Shown here piece by piece: positions 9,745-17,962 of a stretch of 64,000 bases of DNA (position 1 is the stretch's first letter; every line of letters starts with the position of its first letter). Below the pieces are notes generated by a model. The model saw only the letters and a program-made list of their open reading frames with translations. It did no database searches and was not told where the DNA came from. This DNA comes from Psychrobacter sp. 4Bb (lineage in GTDB: Bacteria; Pseudomonadota; Gammaproteobacteria; Pseudomonadales; Moraxellaceae). The position numbers and the translations under genes were made by a program. The stretch lies in contig NZ_PJAS01000052.1 in assembly GCF_002836735.1 (NCBI RefSeq), forward strand, positions 1 to 64,000, read 5' to 3'.

Positions 9745-10599
9745 ATGATTGCTTCTCGTCGTTTTCTTTCGTTGATCACTAGTATTTCTGCGGCGCTTGT
9801 ATTGAGTGCTTGTCAGCCAACGACAGATGACAGCCAATCAAATCCTGCGGAAGAAACCTCACCGCCAGTGACTGATATGCCACATGCTGAGCATGACGAT
9901 ATGGCAGATGATACTCTAACAAATGACAGCGATAATAGTGTCATTGATGAGTCTCAAATGAGCGATATGCTCAGAGACTATACGAGATCGATGACTAGAA
10001 TGCATGACGAGATGATGATTGGGATGGGGTATAACGATCCTGATACTGCTTTTGCTAAAGGCATGTTGGGACATCATCGCGGCGCGGTAGATATGGCAAA
10101 AATAGAGCTCAAGTATGGCACTGACGAAGCGATGCGCCAACTTGCTCAAGACCTCATCACGGCACAGCAAGCTGAAATCGATGTCTTAAACAAGTGGCTG
10201 GCTAGCCATCCTGATGCTGCCAAACCTAAGCCAAATACTGTGGCGATGCAGCAAGCATATGCTAAAAGCATGGAAAATATGCATGGCGAAATGACTTTGG
10301 GTGTGGCTGATCCCGTGCCTGATATGGCGTTTGCACGCGGCATGCTACCGCATCATATTGCCGCTGTTGATATGGCAAAAGTTCAGCTCGAATATGGGAC
10401 AGATGAGGAGATGCGTCAGTTGGCGCAAGACGTCATTGATAACCAGCAAACTGAAATTGATGTGATGAAAAACTGGATTGCTGCGCTTGAGGCTGCAAGT
10501 AGCAACGAAGACGATAGTTCTGTAGATGAAAATATTGAGCCCGAATTTACCGATGATAAGAACCTAGATAGCCCAGATACTAAAGCTAAAGAGCAGTAA
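9745..10599 (+). CDS. Lipoprotein with two DUF305 repeats
   Basis: A 284-residue predicted lipoprotein: hydrophobic signal followed by the lipobox LSAC (Cys23). Two homologous DUF305 units follow, about residues 83-152 and 175-245. Each has M-x-MH-x-EM, FA-x-GML-x-HH (His110-111 and His203-204) and YGTDEEMRQLAQD-x-I-x-x-QQ-x-EI. The His/Met-rich ferritin-like helices suggest metal (often copper) handling in related proteins, but this is inference. An acidic, serine-rich linker follows the lipobox and the tail is also acidic. The gene is single, with AGGGA upstream. Confidence 0.88.
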   Translation: MIASRRFLSLITSISAALVLSACQPTTDDSQSNPAEETSPPVTDMPHAEHDDMADDTLTNDSDNSVIDESQMSDMLRDYTRSMTRMHDEMMIGMGYNDPDTAFAKGMLGHHRGAVDMAKIELKYGTDEAMRQLAQDLITAQQAEIDVLNKWLASHPDAAKPKPNTVAMQQAYAKSMENMHGEMTLGVADPVPDMAFARGMLPHHIAAVDMAKVQLEYGTDEEMRQLAQDVIDNQQTEIDVMKNWIAALEAASSNEDDSSVDENIEPEFTDDKNLDSPDTKAKEQ

Positions 10600-10677
10600 A
10601 CGTATATCTTCTTGCCAACCTCTGATCTATCGAGCATTTAAGTTGCTTGGATATATTTACAATATTAAAAGTGATTT

Positions 10678-10720
10678 AAAAAACCCTCTTCTAAGCAGTA
10701 TTGCTTGGATGAGGGTTTTT
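10678..10720. terminator. Bidirectional terminator between DUF305 gene and M61 peptidase
   Basis: AAACCCTC (10681-10688) pairs with GAGGGTTT (10711-10718), with a second inner stem AAGCA/TGCTT. T-runs on both strands fit its position between two convergent genes. Confidence 0.85.
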
Positions 10721-10752
10721 CGTATGGAAAGGTATTTTATATAGCATTGAGG

Positions 10753-12783
10753 CTACCGCTTCATAACATTAAGCCATGTCTCCCAACCTGCCTCACTTTT
10801 TAATTGCTCATTATCATTCTCTAGAGTCTTATCTTCTTTTGCTAAGCGTAGGCTTACTTTATGAGGAGGTACTGCTCCAGTCATGCCAGTTGTCTCATCT
10901 CGCGGCTTCACTTTAGTTGTCGTTTCGGGTTGAACCTGAACACACATCAGCTCATCGCGACGGAATAAATAACATTCAACAGGGTGCGCTATATTAACCA
11001 AGGCGGTAAGTTGTTTCGTATCTGCTTTGATGCCGTCAATCGCGATAATAACATCATGCGCTGAAATACCAGCTCTAGCGGCAATACTACCTCGCATCAC
11101 ACGATTGACTTTGAGTCCAGCTGGCGTCTCATTACATCGCATACCCCAAGGCACATGCTTGTCTGCCGTTTCTTTAGTATTCGCCTGTATTTTGACACCG
11201 TTTGCCATTAGCAACGCTTCAATTGGCAGCTCTTCCACCCCATTGACGTAACGGCGTTCAAAATCTTCCCATTCTGCTAGCGGCATAAACTGCTCAATGA
11301 CTGAGCCCATGTCAGCACTACTGATACCAATTCGCTTACTGTCGTTCTGCTTGGCTTGAGTATAAAAAGCTTTGACCACATCAAACAAACGATAACGACC
11401 ATCACTATTTTTGAGTAAGATTAGATCCAGACATAGAGCTACCAACGCGCCTTTATTATAGTAGCTGATACCTGCGTTGCCTGTATTTTCATCGGTACGA
11501 TACAGCTTAATCCAAGCATCAAAACTTGATTCTGCTACACTTTGATTACCACGCCCTGGGGTCTGATAATAGCGATTGATTTGCTCGGCTAGCAGACGCA
11601 GATAATTGGCTTTATCAATCACACCTGACGCTTGCAACATAAAGTCATCGATATAAGACGTAAACCCTTCGAACACCCAAAGTAATGGCGTAAATGCTTC
11701 ACGGCGCAAATCGACATCGATCATGACATCAGGACGTACCGTCTTTACCCACCATGAATGAAAATACTCATGACTGCATAAGCCTAAAAACCGCTGATAA
11801 TCTGTACTTGGTAACTTTGGTTCATTGGCATTTGGCAAGTCATTGCGCGGGGTAATAAGGCTAGTAGAGTTGATATGCTCAAGCCCACCATAATCTTGAC
11901 CGCTGGCAAAGGTCATAAAGGTATAATCATCAAATGGCGCATCGCCTAACCAATCTACATAGGTCTGACAAATCTGAGTAATATCCTGCTGCAATCGACC
12001 TAGATTGGCACTCTGCTTACCTGACAGGTAAAAGCTATGATGTAGCGTCTGATGCTCATTATCATGAATAATAAAATCAAAATTTTCTTGTTCAGCGATT
12101 TCAAATGGATAATCAATCAACTCGTGATAATTCGTTGCCTGTAACTTGTAAATGTGCTGATGGCTCGCTTGCTGACGGCCTTTTTGCTGTTGATCAATAT
12201 GCAGGTACGTAGCATCCAAACCACAGGCCAACAGTACTTTGCTACTTTCTTTGTCTGCAAAAAATGTCTCAGGAACGATTAAGCTAACTTGGACAGGTGC
12301 TTGCTCTTGCCCTTCGATGGCAAGCGCAAGCGAGGTGAAATTACCATAAAGTCGTTGCTGATCGACGTAGGCCGTACGCACAGACAAGTCATAGCAATAG
12401 ACTTCGTACTCGACGATGACCGTCTGCCCTGCTTGCACCGCTGGCAGCTGCCATGTGTTTTTGTCAATTTTTTGCGCGCGACAAGTCTCTGACTGCTCGT
12501 TACTATCCGCTGTTTGAGCCTCTAGTACTTGATAATGGACCGCCGTGATGTTTCGAGCAAACTCACGCATTAGATAACTGCCTGGTATCCACGCTGGTAA
12601 CCAGAGCTGCGGCGCATCGGATACTGCTGTAAAGCTCAGTGATACATCGACCAAGTGCTCGTAGAAACGGGCAAAGTCAAATTGATAGCTTATATCAGCT
12701 ATCGTTTTGGTCTTAGTATCATCATGATTGGTTGAAATATTGCTCGCTGGTTGTTTGGTAGTGGTATTGGCAAATGCAGTCAT
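10753..12783 (-). CDS. M61 family metallopeptidase (glycyl aminopeptidase-like) with PDZ domain
   Basis: 676-residue zinc metallopeptidase of family M61. The N-terminal beta domain includes WLPAWIPGSYLMREFARNI (about residues 61-79). The catalytic domain has GGLEH (299-303), the zinc motif HEYFH (338-342) and the third-ligand motif FEGFTSY (Glu372). A PDZ domain follows (GLKVNRVMRGSIAARAGI...IIAIDGI). No signal peptide is seen, so a cytoplasmic location is likely. The physiological substrate of bacterial members is unknown. The C-terminal 60 residues after the PDZ domain are Lys/Glu-rich and less conserved. Confidence 0.92.
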   Translation of the reverse strand: MTAFANTTTKQPASNISTNHDDTKTKTIADISYQFDFARFYEHLVDVSLSFTAVSDAPQLWLPAWIPGSYLMREFARNITAVHYQVLEAQTADSNEQSETCRAQKIDKNTWQLPAVQAGQTVIVEYEVYCYDLSVRTAYVDQQRLYGNFTSLALAIEGQEQAPVQVSLIVPETFFADKESSKVLLACGLDATYLHIDQQQKGRQQASHQHIYKLQATNYHELIDYPFEIAEQENFDFIIHDNEHQTLHHSFYLSGKQSANLGRLQQDITQICQTYVDWLGDAPFDDYTFMTFASGQDYGGLEHINSTSLITPRNDLPNANEPKLPSTDYQRFLGLCSHEYFHSWWVKTVRPDVMIDVDLRREAFTPLLWVFEGFTSYIDDFMLQASGVIDKANYLRLLAEQINRYYQTPGRGNQSVAESSFDAWIKLYRTDENTGNAGISYYNKGALVALCLDLILLKNSDGRYRLFDVVKAFYTQAKQNDSKRIGISSADMGSVIEQFMPLAEWEDFERRYVNGVEELPIEALLMANGVKIQANTKETADKHVPWGMRCNETPAGLKVNRVMRGSIAARAGISAHDVIIAIDGIKADTKQLTALVNIAHPVECYLFRRDELMCVQVQPETTTKVKPRDETTGMTGAVPPHKVSLRLAKEDKTLENDNEQLKSEAGWETWLNVMKR

Positions 12784-13107
12784 CGTATCTCTCGTCCTTA
12801 TTTTTATAATTATGCTAGAAGTCCTGCTCTAAAAAAGCAACTCCTAAACCATGAATAGCCAATAGCTATGCATTAACTATAGAAAATAGCAGTTATTATT
12901 GTAAATTGTGGCATTAATTGGCATTTTTTATGTTTTTTGCCTTGAAAGTTATGTGGGCCATCTCAATTAAAGATGCTAACTGCTAAAGTTACTTTAATAA
13001 ACTGATGATAATTGACTAATGACGTGGCCTTTTGGCTTGCAGATTGGCTTTTTTAGGTTTATTGCAACCGTATTTAATTTTTTACATAGATATATTTAGG
13101 ATATTTT
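12784..13107. other. Divergent promoter region M61 peptidase / slyD
   Basis: AT-rich, no open reading frame of note. It must hold both promoters. I see no palindrome or hairpin strong enough to report. Confidence 0.4.
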
Positions 13108-13593
13108 ATGACTACTATCGCAAAAGACACTGCCGTCAAATTCAATTACACACTAAAAGACGACGAAGGCAATATCCTTGACCAGTCACCAGAAGGTCAG
13201 CCACTTGCTTATCTACATGGTCACAGCAACATTATCCCAGGCCTAGAAGCACAATTAGAAGGTAAGTCTGCTGGCGAAAAAGTTAATGCAGTCGTTGAAC
13301 CTGCTGATGGCTACGGCGAATACCAAGAGCAAGCAGTACAGCATGTACCACGTGACAACTTCCAAGGCGTTGATGACATTCAGCCTGGTATGCAGTTCCA
13401 GTCAGAAGCTGGTGGCCAAGTAATGTTGGTTACTGTGACTGCTGTAAACGATCAAGAAGTGACTGTTGATGCAAACCATCCATTGGCTGGTAAGCGTTTG
13501 ACATTTGATGTTGAAATCCAAGAAGTACGTGCAGCAACTGAAGACGAACTAAACCATGGCCATGTACATGGTGCAGGTGGCGTTGAGCACTAA
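13108..13593 (+). CDS. slyD: FKBP-type peptidyl-prolyl isomerase, SlyD-like
   Basis: Prolyl isomerase/chaperone of the SlyD class: 161 residues, beginning with the FKBP half (YTLKDDEGNILDQSPEGQPLAYLHGHSNIIPGLE). The IF (insert-in-flap) chaperone domain follows at about residues 70-125 and then the closing FKBP strand (LAGKRLTFDVEI). E. coli SlyD has a long His/Cys-rich nickel-binding tail; here the tail is only HGHVHGAGGVEH, so metal binding would be weaker. The ATG follows AGGAT. The gene is transcribed alone and has a strong terminator. Confidence 0.92.
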   Translation: MTTIAKDTAVKFNYTLKDDEGNILDQSPEGQPLAYLHGHSNIIPGLEAQLEGKSAGEKVNAVVEPADGYGEYQEQAVQHVPRDNFQGVDDIQPGMQFQSEAGGQVMLVTVTAVNDQEVTVDANHPLAGKRLTFDVEIQEVRAATEDELNHGHVHGAGGVEH

Positions 13594-13654
13594 TCTCTTC
13601 TAGAGTATAGTGAAAATAGTTAGATGGTAAGTTATTAGATTTATCATCTAATCT

Positions 13655-13690
13655 AAAAGGCCAGTAGCTGATCAGGTTACTGGCCTTTTT
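13655..13690 (+). terminator. Intrinsic terminator of slyD
   Basis: AAAAGGCCAGTA (13655-13666) is complementary to TACTGGCCTTTT (13678-13689), with five or more T following on the plus strand. It lies about 60 bases after the slyD stop. Confidence 0.9.
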
Positions 13691-13794
13691 TATGCTTATC
13701 TCATGGTAAGTTTTGAATTAATATAAATGTCCTAAACTTGAATACTATCTATTTAAAGAATCCGCTATAAACATTATTAATATCCAGACGTAAC

Positions 13795-13830
13795 AAAGCC
13801 GCATAACGACAAGCGTCATGCGGCTTTTAT
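13795..13830 (+). terminator. Second terminator-like hairpin downstream of slyD
   Basis: AAAGCCGCAT (13795-13804) pairs with ATGCGGCTTT (13818-13827), followed by TTATT. It could back up the slyD terminator or stop convergent prc transcripts that pass the inverted-repeat element. Confidence 0.7.
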
Positions 13831-13845
13831 TACCAACCATCCATG

Positions 13846-14086
13846 TTAGCGTTACGTGATACCTAATCCCGGGGCATCTCATAACTGACAGGCATCCAGC
13901 CTTATCATCCTTAATCAGCAAACTACTTATCCCTAGTGCGACCTTTAAGATACCAATCCCTAGTATCAATGAACCGTTTCGTTCAATCGTGCCGTACAGT
14001 TATAGTCGCAGATTGACCCTTCGTTGGTAAGAGGTCTAAACGTCAATCTATGTAAGCATATGCTTACATAGATTACGTAACGCTAT
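13846..14086. repeat. Small inverted-repeat (MITE-like) element
   Basis: The ends TAGCGTTACGTGAT and ATTACGTAACGCTA form terminal inverted repeats of about 14 bp with one mismatch, with TA at each outer end that could be a target duplication. Just inside the right end is a perfect 30-bp palindrome (14045-14074) centred on GCATATGC. It encodes no convincing protein. Copy number elsewhere in the genome is unknown to me. Confidence 0.45.
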
Positions 14087-14098
14087 AATAACTTCACA

Positions 14099-16312
14099 TT
14101 ATAGCTTCTCTTCAGGGCTAAGCATTGTCTTAGGTTCAGCGCTGAGCATCAGGTAAGCTGCCTCATTGATAAACGCTTCATCCTCTGGTAATTCTGGACG
14201 TTCAGCTGCTTTCATACGGCTACGTTCTTCAAACTTTGCGTCCATCGCTGCTTGATAAGTATTCCAGTTAGAGTATGGACGCTCACCAGTTGCGATAAGG
14301 CGTTTGTTTTCTGCTTCTAATGAGCGTTTCTCAATTAGTTGCATTTTGGCTCGGCGGCTATTGATATCTAAACGAACAGGTTTCTTTTCATCATCCATGT
14401 TACGAATATCGTTTAGCGTCGACAGATAAGTAAACTGCGGGTCTTTCTGTTGGCGAATCTTAGACTGCTGATTGAGCGTCGCCAATGTATCACTGGTAAA
14501 TTTCCCTTCAGGCTTATACGGCGCCGTTCTAATAGTATCCCAAGGCAATGCTTTTTTCTGAGCACGCTCGCCAAAGGTTGCATCATCATAGATATTAACT
14601 AGCTCAACGTCCGGTACGACACCTTTATTCTGTGTACTACCGCCAGTGACACGATAAAACTTACGCTGAGTTAAGGTAGCAGAGCCTAAAGCTAAGCTAT
14701 CAAGCTGGATCTGCGCAGAGCCTTTACCAGTTGTCGTACTACCAACTACTAATCCGCGACCATAGTCTTGAATAGCAGCGGCAAAGATTTCACTGGCTGA
14801 GGCTGATGCTAAGTTGGTAATGACTGCCATCTTGCCATCATACAACTGCTCGCCACCATCATTGTCGCGATACACCTGAATATTGCCGCGATTATCACGA
14901 ATCTGTACCAGTGGTCCGCTCTTGATAAAGAAACCTAACATTTTGGCAACTTCATCCAACGAGCCGCCAGGGTTGTTGCGCAAATCAACCACTAGGCCAT
15001 CGATATTTTGTTTATTCAACTCTTTTAACGCTTTTTCAGTATCAATACTGACGCTACGGTAGTCCTCACCATTACGACGCGCACGATAGTTTAGATAAAA
15101 GCTCGGTATCTCAAGTACGCCAATACGTTTTGGTGTCTTATCAATATTAGGACGCTGCACTTCTACCACTCGCTGAGTGACGCCTGACTCTTCTTGCTGA
15201 ATGATGTCTCGTACTACCGTGACCGTACGGGCGCTAGCATCTGGCGTGTTAGGTTGACGTAGTTTCAGGGTGACCGATGTACCGCGTTTTCCGCGAATCA
15301 AGCTGACAATTTCACGCGTTGACCAGCCAACCACATCCGTCATGGTTTCGCCATCTTTTGCGATACCGACGATCAAATCATTAGGCTTGATTTGACCCGA
15401 CTTGGCGGCTGGACCACCATCGACCAGAGTCACAATACGGGTATAGTCTGGATTTTTGCGATCTGGACGAATAGAGACACCAATGCCTTCTAACTGAAGA
15501 CTAGACTGGATTTGCAGTTCAGTCGCTTGAATCGGTGCATAGTAATTACTGTGCGGATCATAAGTGAGCATCGCCGTATTTAAGATGGTTTCCATGATTT
15601 CATCATCTTTGAGGCGTTTAAACTGCTCTTGTTGACGCGATAAACGATTTTGCAAAATTTCATTTGGCGTACGTTCATCGTTACGTACCAAGTCTTGCCC
15701 ACGAGTGATATCTGGGTTGCTTAAAAATACTTTCTCTTTGGCTTTTTCATCTTCTTGACCGAGCGTAATGCTCATCAACTGAAACTTTAACTGACGTTCC
15801 CAGTAATCACGCTGCTCTTTTTTGGTTTTAAAATGGCCGAGTTTTTCGCGATCAAGAATGATTGTGTCGTTACCTGTCAAATCAATATCTGTTTTGAGCA
15901 TTTTGGTGGCCATCGCAAAGTACTCGTTTGAGCGTTTGCGATAACGATCAAACACCTCTACCCCTGCAGACAGATCACCTTGCTTTAGGCGAGCGCCAAA
16001 GTCTTCAGCGTGTTTTTTCTTAAGCTCATCGACATCGGATTGCAAAAACAACGTATGGTTTGGGTCAAGGCTATCAATATACATTGATAGGATTTCGCTA
16101 CCAGTCTTACTATCTAAAGGCTGATTAAGATAATGACTGCGATCCAGCAAAGCGGCTACTTGACGGGTGGTGACCTTTTGCTCAGGGGTCTGAACGAAAC
16201 TTCCCGTATTGGTCTCGGCGACTGCAGTACCGTAGCTTTGGGTTAAGATAATACCGGCGATGCCCACTGACGCTGCACTGAGTAACCACTGTGCTGGTTG
16301 TTTTTTCATCAT
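14099..16312 (-). CDS. prc: Tail-specific carboxy-terminal protease Prc/Tsp
   Basis: Periplasmic S41 serine protease (737 residues) that degrades proteins from non-polar C-termini and trims envelope proteins. It has a signal peptide (residues 1-33, ending AVAET). The Tsp N-terminal domain includes SLDPNHTLFLQSDV, the PDZ domain spans about residues 275-355, and the protease domain carries the Ser505/Lys530 dyad (ASASEIFAAA...TTTGKGSAQ). A DUF3340-type C-terminal region follows. No T-run terminator is seen right after the stop; a perfect palindrome at 14045-14074 lies 25 bases beyond it. Confidence 0.96.
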   Translation of the reverse strand: MMKKQPAQWLLSAASVGIAGIILTQSYGTAVAETNTGSFVQTPEQKVTTRQVAALLDRSHYLNQPLDSKTGSEILSMYIDSLDPNHTLFLQSDVDELKKKHAEDFGARLKQGDLSAGVEVFDRYRKRSNEYFAMATKMLKTDIDLTGNDTIILDREKLGHFKTKKEQRDYWERQLKFQLMSITLGQEDEKAKEKVFLSNPDITRGQDLVRNDERTPNEILQNRLSRQQEQFKRLKDDEIMETILNTAMLTYDPHSNYYAPIQATELQIQSSLQLEGIGVSIRPDRKNPDYTRIVTLVDGGPAAKSGQIKPNDLIVGIAKDGETMTDVVGWSTREIVSLIRGKRGTSVTLKLRQPNTPDASARTVTVVRDIIQQEESGVTQRVVEVQRPNIDKTPKRIGVLEIPSFYLNYRARRNGEDYRSVSIDTEKALKELNKQNIDGLVVDLRNNPGGSLDEVAKMLGFFIKSGPLVQIRDNRGNIQVYRDNDGGEQLYDGKMAVITNLASASASEIFAAAIQDYGRGLVVGSTTTGKGSAQIQLDSLALGSATLTQRKFYRVTGGSTQNKGVVPDVELVNIYDDATFGERAQKKALPWDTIRTAPYKPEGKFTSDTLATLNQQSKIRQQKDPQFTYLSTLNDIRNMDDEKKPVRLDINSRRAKMQLIEKRSLEAENKRLIATGERPYSNWNTYQAAMDAKFEERSRMKAAERPELPEDEAFINEAAYLMLSAEPKTMLSPEEKL

Positions 16313-16772
16313 ATGTACCTAGTTATTTGAAGTTAATAGTATTGGGTAATTCATCAGAATTAGAAATGCTCGAATCTGTTACGACCTATAAATGCTGTGT
16401 TTTTTATTCTTATACTTTATGCATCATTAAATACTGATATATAGTCAAAAATCAATCAATATTATCACGTGCATAAATACTGAACTGTCTCAAACTGTAT
16501 AAGCAATCTTACACGCTACGTTTGTACATACCAAACTTTCTATCACTTTTATCACACATAGCAATTGAGGGCTATCAACATTGATTTGATGACTAAACTT
16601 AAGGCTATTAGCAAATTGATTTGACCCCAATAATCTGCCACATTATGCTCAATTAATAATAGCTGTCATAATAAGATATCTGAACAATGACTGCTAAGCG
16701 ATAAGATAGCCATAGATAGATAATCAGTCACTCTCATAATATAACCATATATAAAATAATAAGGATCACGCG
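16313..16772. other. Divergent promoter region prc / nagZ
   Basis: 460 bases of AT-rich DNA without a supported gene. It should carry divergent promoters for prc and nagZ. I see no operator-like dyad clear enough to name. Confidence 0.4.
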
Positions 16773-17849
16773 ATGTACGGCGTTTTAATGATAGATATCG
16801 ATAGTACCGCTTTGACCGCTGAGGATGTCAGCTTGATTAAACAAGCACAGGTCGGTGGAGTAATATTGTTTGGTCGTAACGTCACAGATGCGGCCCAAGT
16901 CAGAGCACTATGCGACGATATACGTTATCACAATCAAGACATGCTTATCGGTGTGGACCAAGAAGGTGGACGAGTCGCGAGGCTACGTGAAGGATTCACG
17001 CCCTTGCCTGCTATGGGTCGATTGGGTGAGCTATTCAATCAAGACCCAAGCCAGGCACTTAGCTGCGCCTACGATTGCGGTTATCTAATGGCAGCTGAAG
17101 TATTAGCTGTAGGAATCGATTTGAGCTTTGCGCCTGTGTTGGATAGAGATGGCATTAGCCAAGTCATCGGTGATCGCAGCTTTCATCATGAGCCGCAAGC
17201 CATCACTGCGCTTGCAACACAGTTTATGCGTGGAATGAAAGCGGCTGGTATGGCAACCACTGGTAAACACTTCCCCGGTCATGGTGCCATCGCTCCTGAC
17301 TCTCACGTATCAGAAGCCATTGATACGCGCAGCTTAGATGAAATCATTAATAGCGACATGCAACCTTTTGCTCAAACGCTACATAGTCTGGACGCTCTTA
17401 TGCCAGCACATGTGATATTTTCGCAAGTAGACGACAAGCCAGCAGGATTCTCTAAAATTTGGCTACAAGATATCATTCGAGATGAGCTTAAATTTGATGG
17501 GGTACTATTCTCTGATGATTTATCGATGGCAGGTGCAAAGGCGGCTGGTGATGTCAGCGCTCGCGTAAAAGCGGCCATTGATGCAGGTTGTGATATTGCC
17601 CTCGTATGCAACGACCGTGTGGCTGCTCATGAGGCGGCTAAAGCTGCGCAAGATCTGCCTTACCCTAACCAGCAGCGTATCAAAACCATGCGCGGCAAAA
17701 TCCCAACATGGCAAGGCGATCTTGAATCTACTTGCCAGCAATTTGAATACTGGCAGCAAGCCAAGCAAAATGTTACTCAGACTTTTTTTGATGCGCAAGC
17801 TGATGGTCAGACGGCTAAGGAATCAACAGATCCTACGCTGTATAAATAA
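16773..17849 (+). CDS. nagZ: Beta-N-acetylhexosaminidase NagZ
   Basis: GH3 cytosolic enzyme that removes N-acetylglucosamine from anhydromuropeptides in peptidoglycan recycling. In beta-lactam-inducible AmpC systems of other bacteria its products act as inducers. The 358-residue length is typical. The catalytic features are GKHFPGHGAIAPDSH (His-containing acid/base loop, residues 164-178) and FSDDLSM with the nucleophile Asp248. The substrate loops VDQEGGRVARL and DRSF are present. AAGGAT lies 7 bases before the ATG. No AmpC or AmpG gene is in this window. Confidence 0.96.
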   Translation: MYGVLMIDIDSTALTAEDVSLIKQAQVGGVILFGRNVTDAAQVRALCDDIRYHNQDMLIGVDQEGGRVARLREGFTPLPAMGRLGELFNQDPSQALSCAYDCGYLMAAEVLAVGIDLSFAPVLDRDGISQVIGDRSFHHEPQAITALATQFMRGMKAAGMATTGKHFPGHGAIAPDSHVSEAIDTRSLDEIINSDMQPFAQTLHSLDALMPAHVIFSQVDDKPAGFSKIWLQDIIRDELKFDGVLFSDDLSMAGAKAAGDVSARVKAAIDAGCDIALVCNDRVAAHEAAKAAQDLPYPNQQRIKTMRGKIPTWQGDLESTCQQFEYWQQAKQNVTQTFFDAQADGQTAKESTDPTLYK

Positions 17850-17880
17850 TAGCTTACTTAACTATCAACAAGTAGCATAC

Positions 17881-17914
17881 AAAAAAACCGCACCTTTATA
17901 AGATGCGGTTTTTG
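17881..17914. terminator. Bidirectional terminator nagZ / OmpA-like gene
   Basis: AAACCGCA and TGCGGTTT form an 8-bp stem with an 11-base loop, flanked by an A-run and a T-run. It serves the two convergent genes. Confidence 0.85.
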
Positions 17915-17962
17915 TCATTTAACTACTACTGCGTAGCTATAAACAAAATAAGAACATGTAGA

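Larger units (their letters stand above)
13691..14098. other. Intergenic region slyD / prc with hairpin and inverted-repeat element
   Basis: This 400-base convergent gap holds a second terminator-like hairpin (13795-13830) and a 240-bp inverted-repeat element (13846-14086). Both are listed separately. A short minus-strand frame at 13745-13969 has no recognisable product and I do not call it. Confidence 0.55.

Noticed and set aside
13745..13969. Minus-strand frame of 74 codons downstream of slyD
   Set aside because: It straddles a terminator hairpin and the end of an inverted-repeat element, and has no recognisable product.
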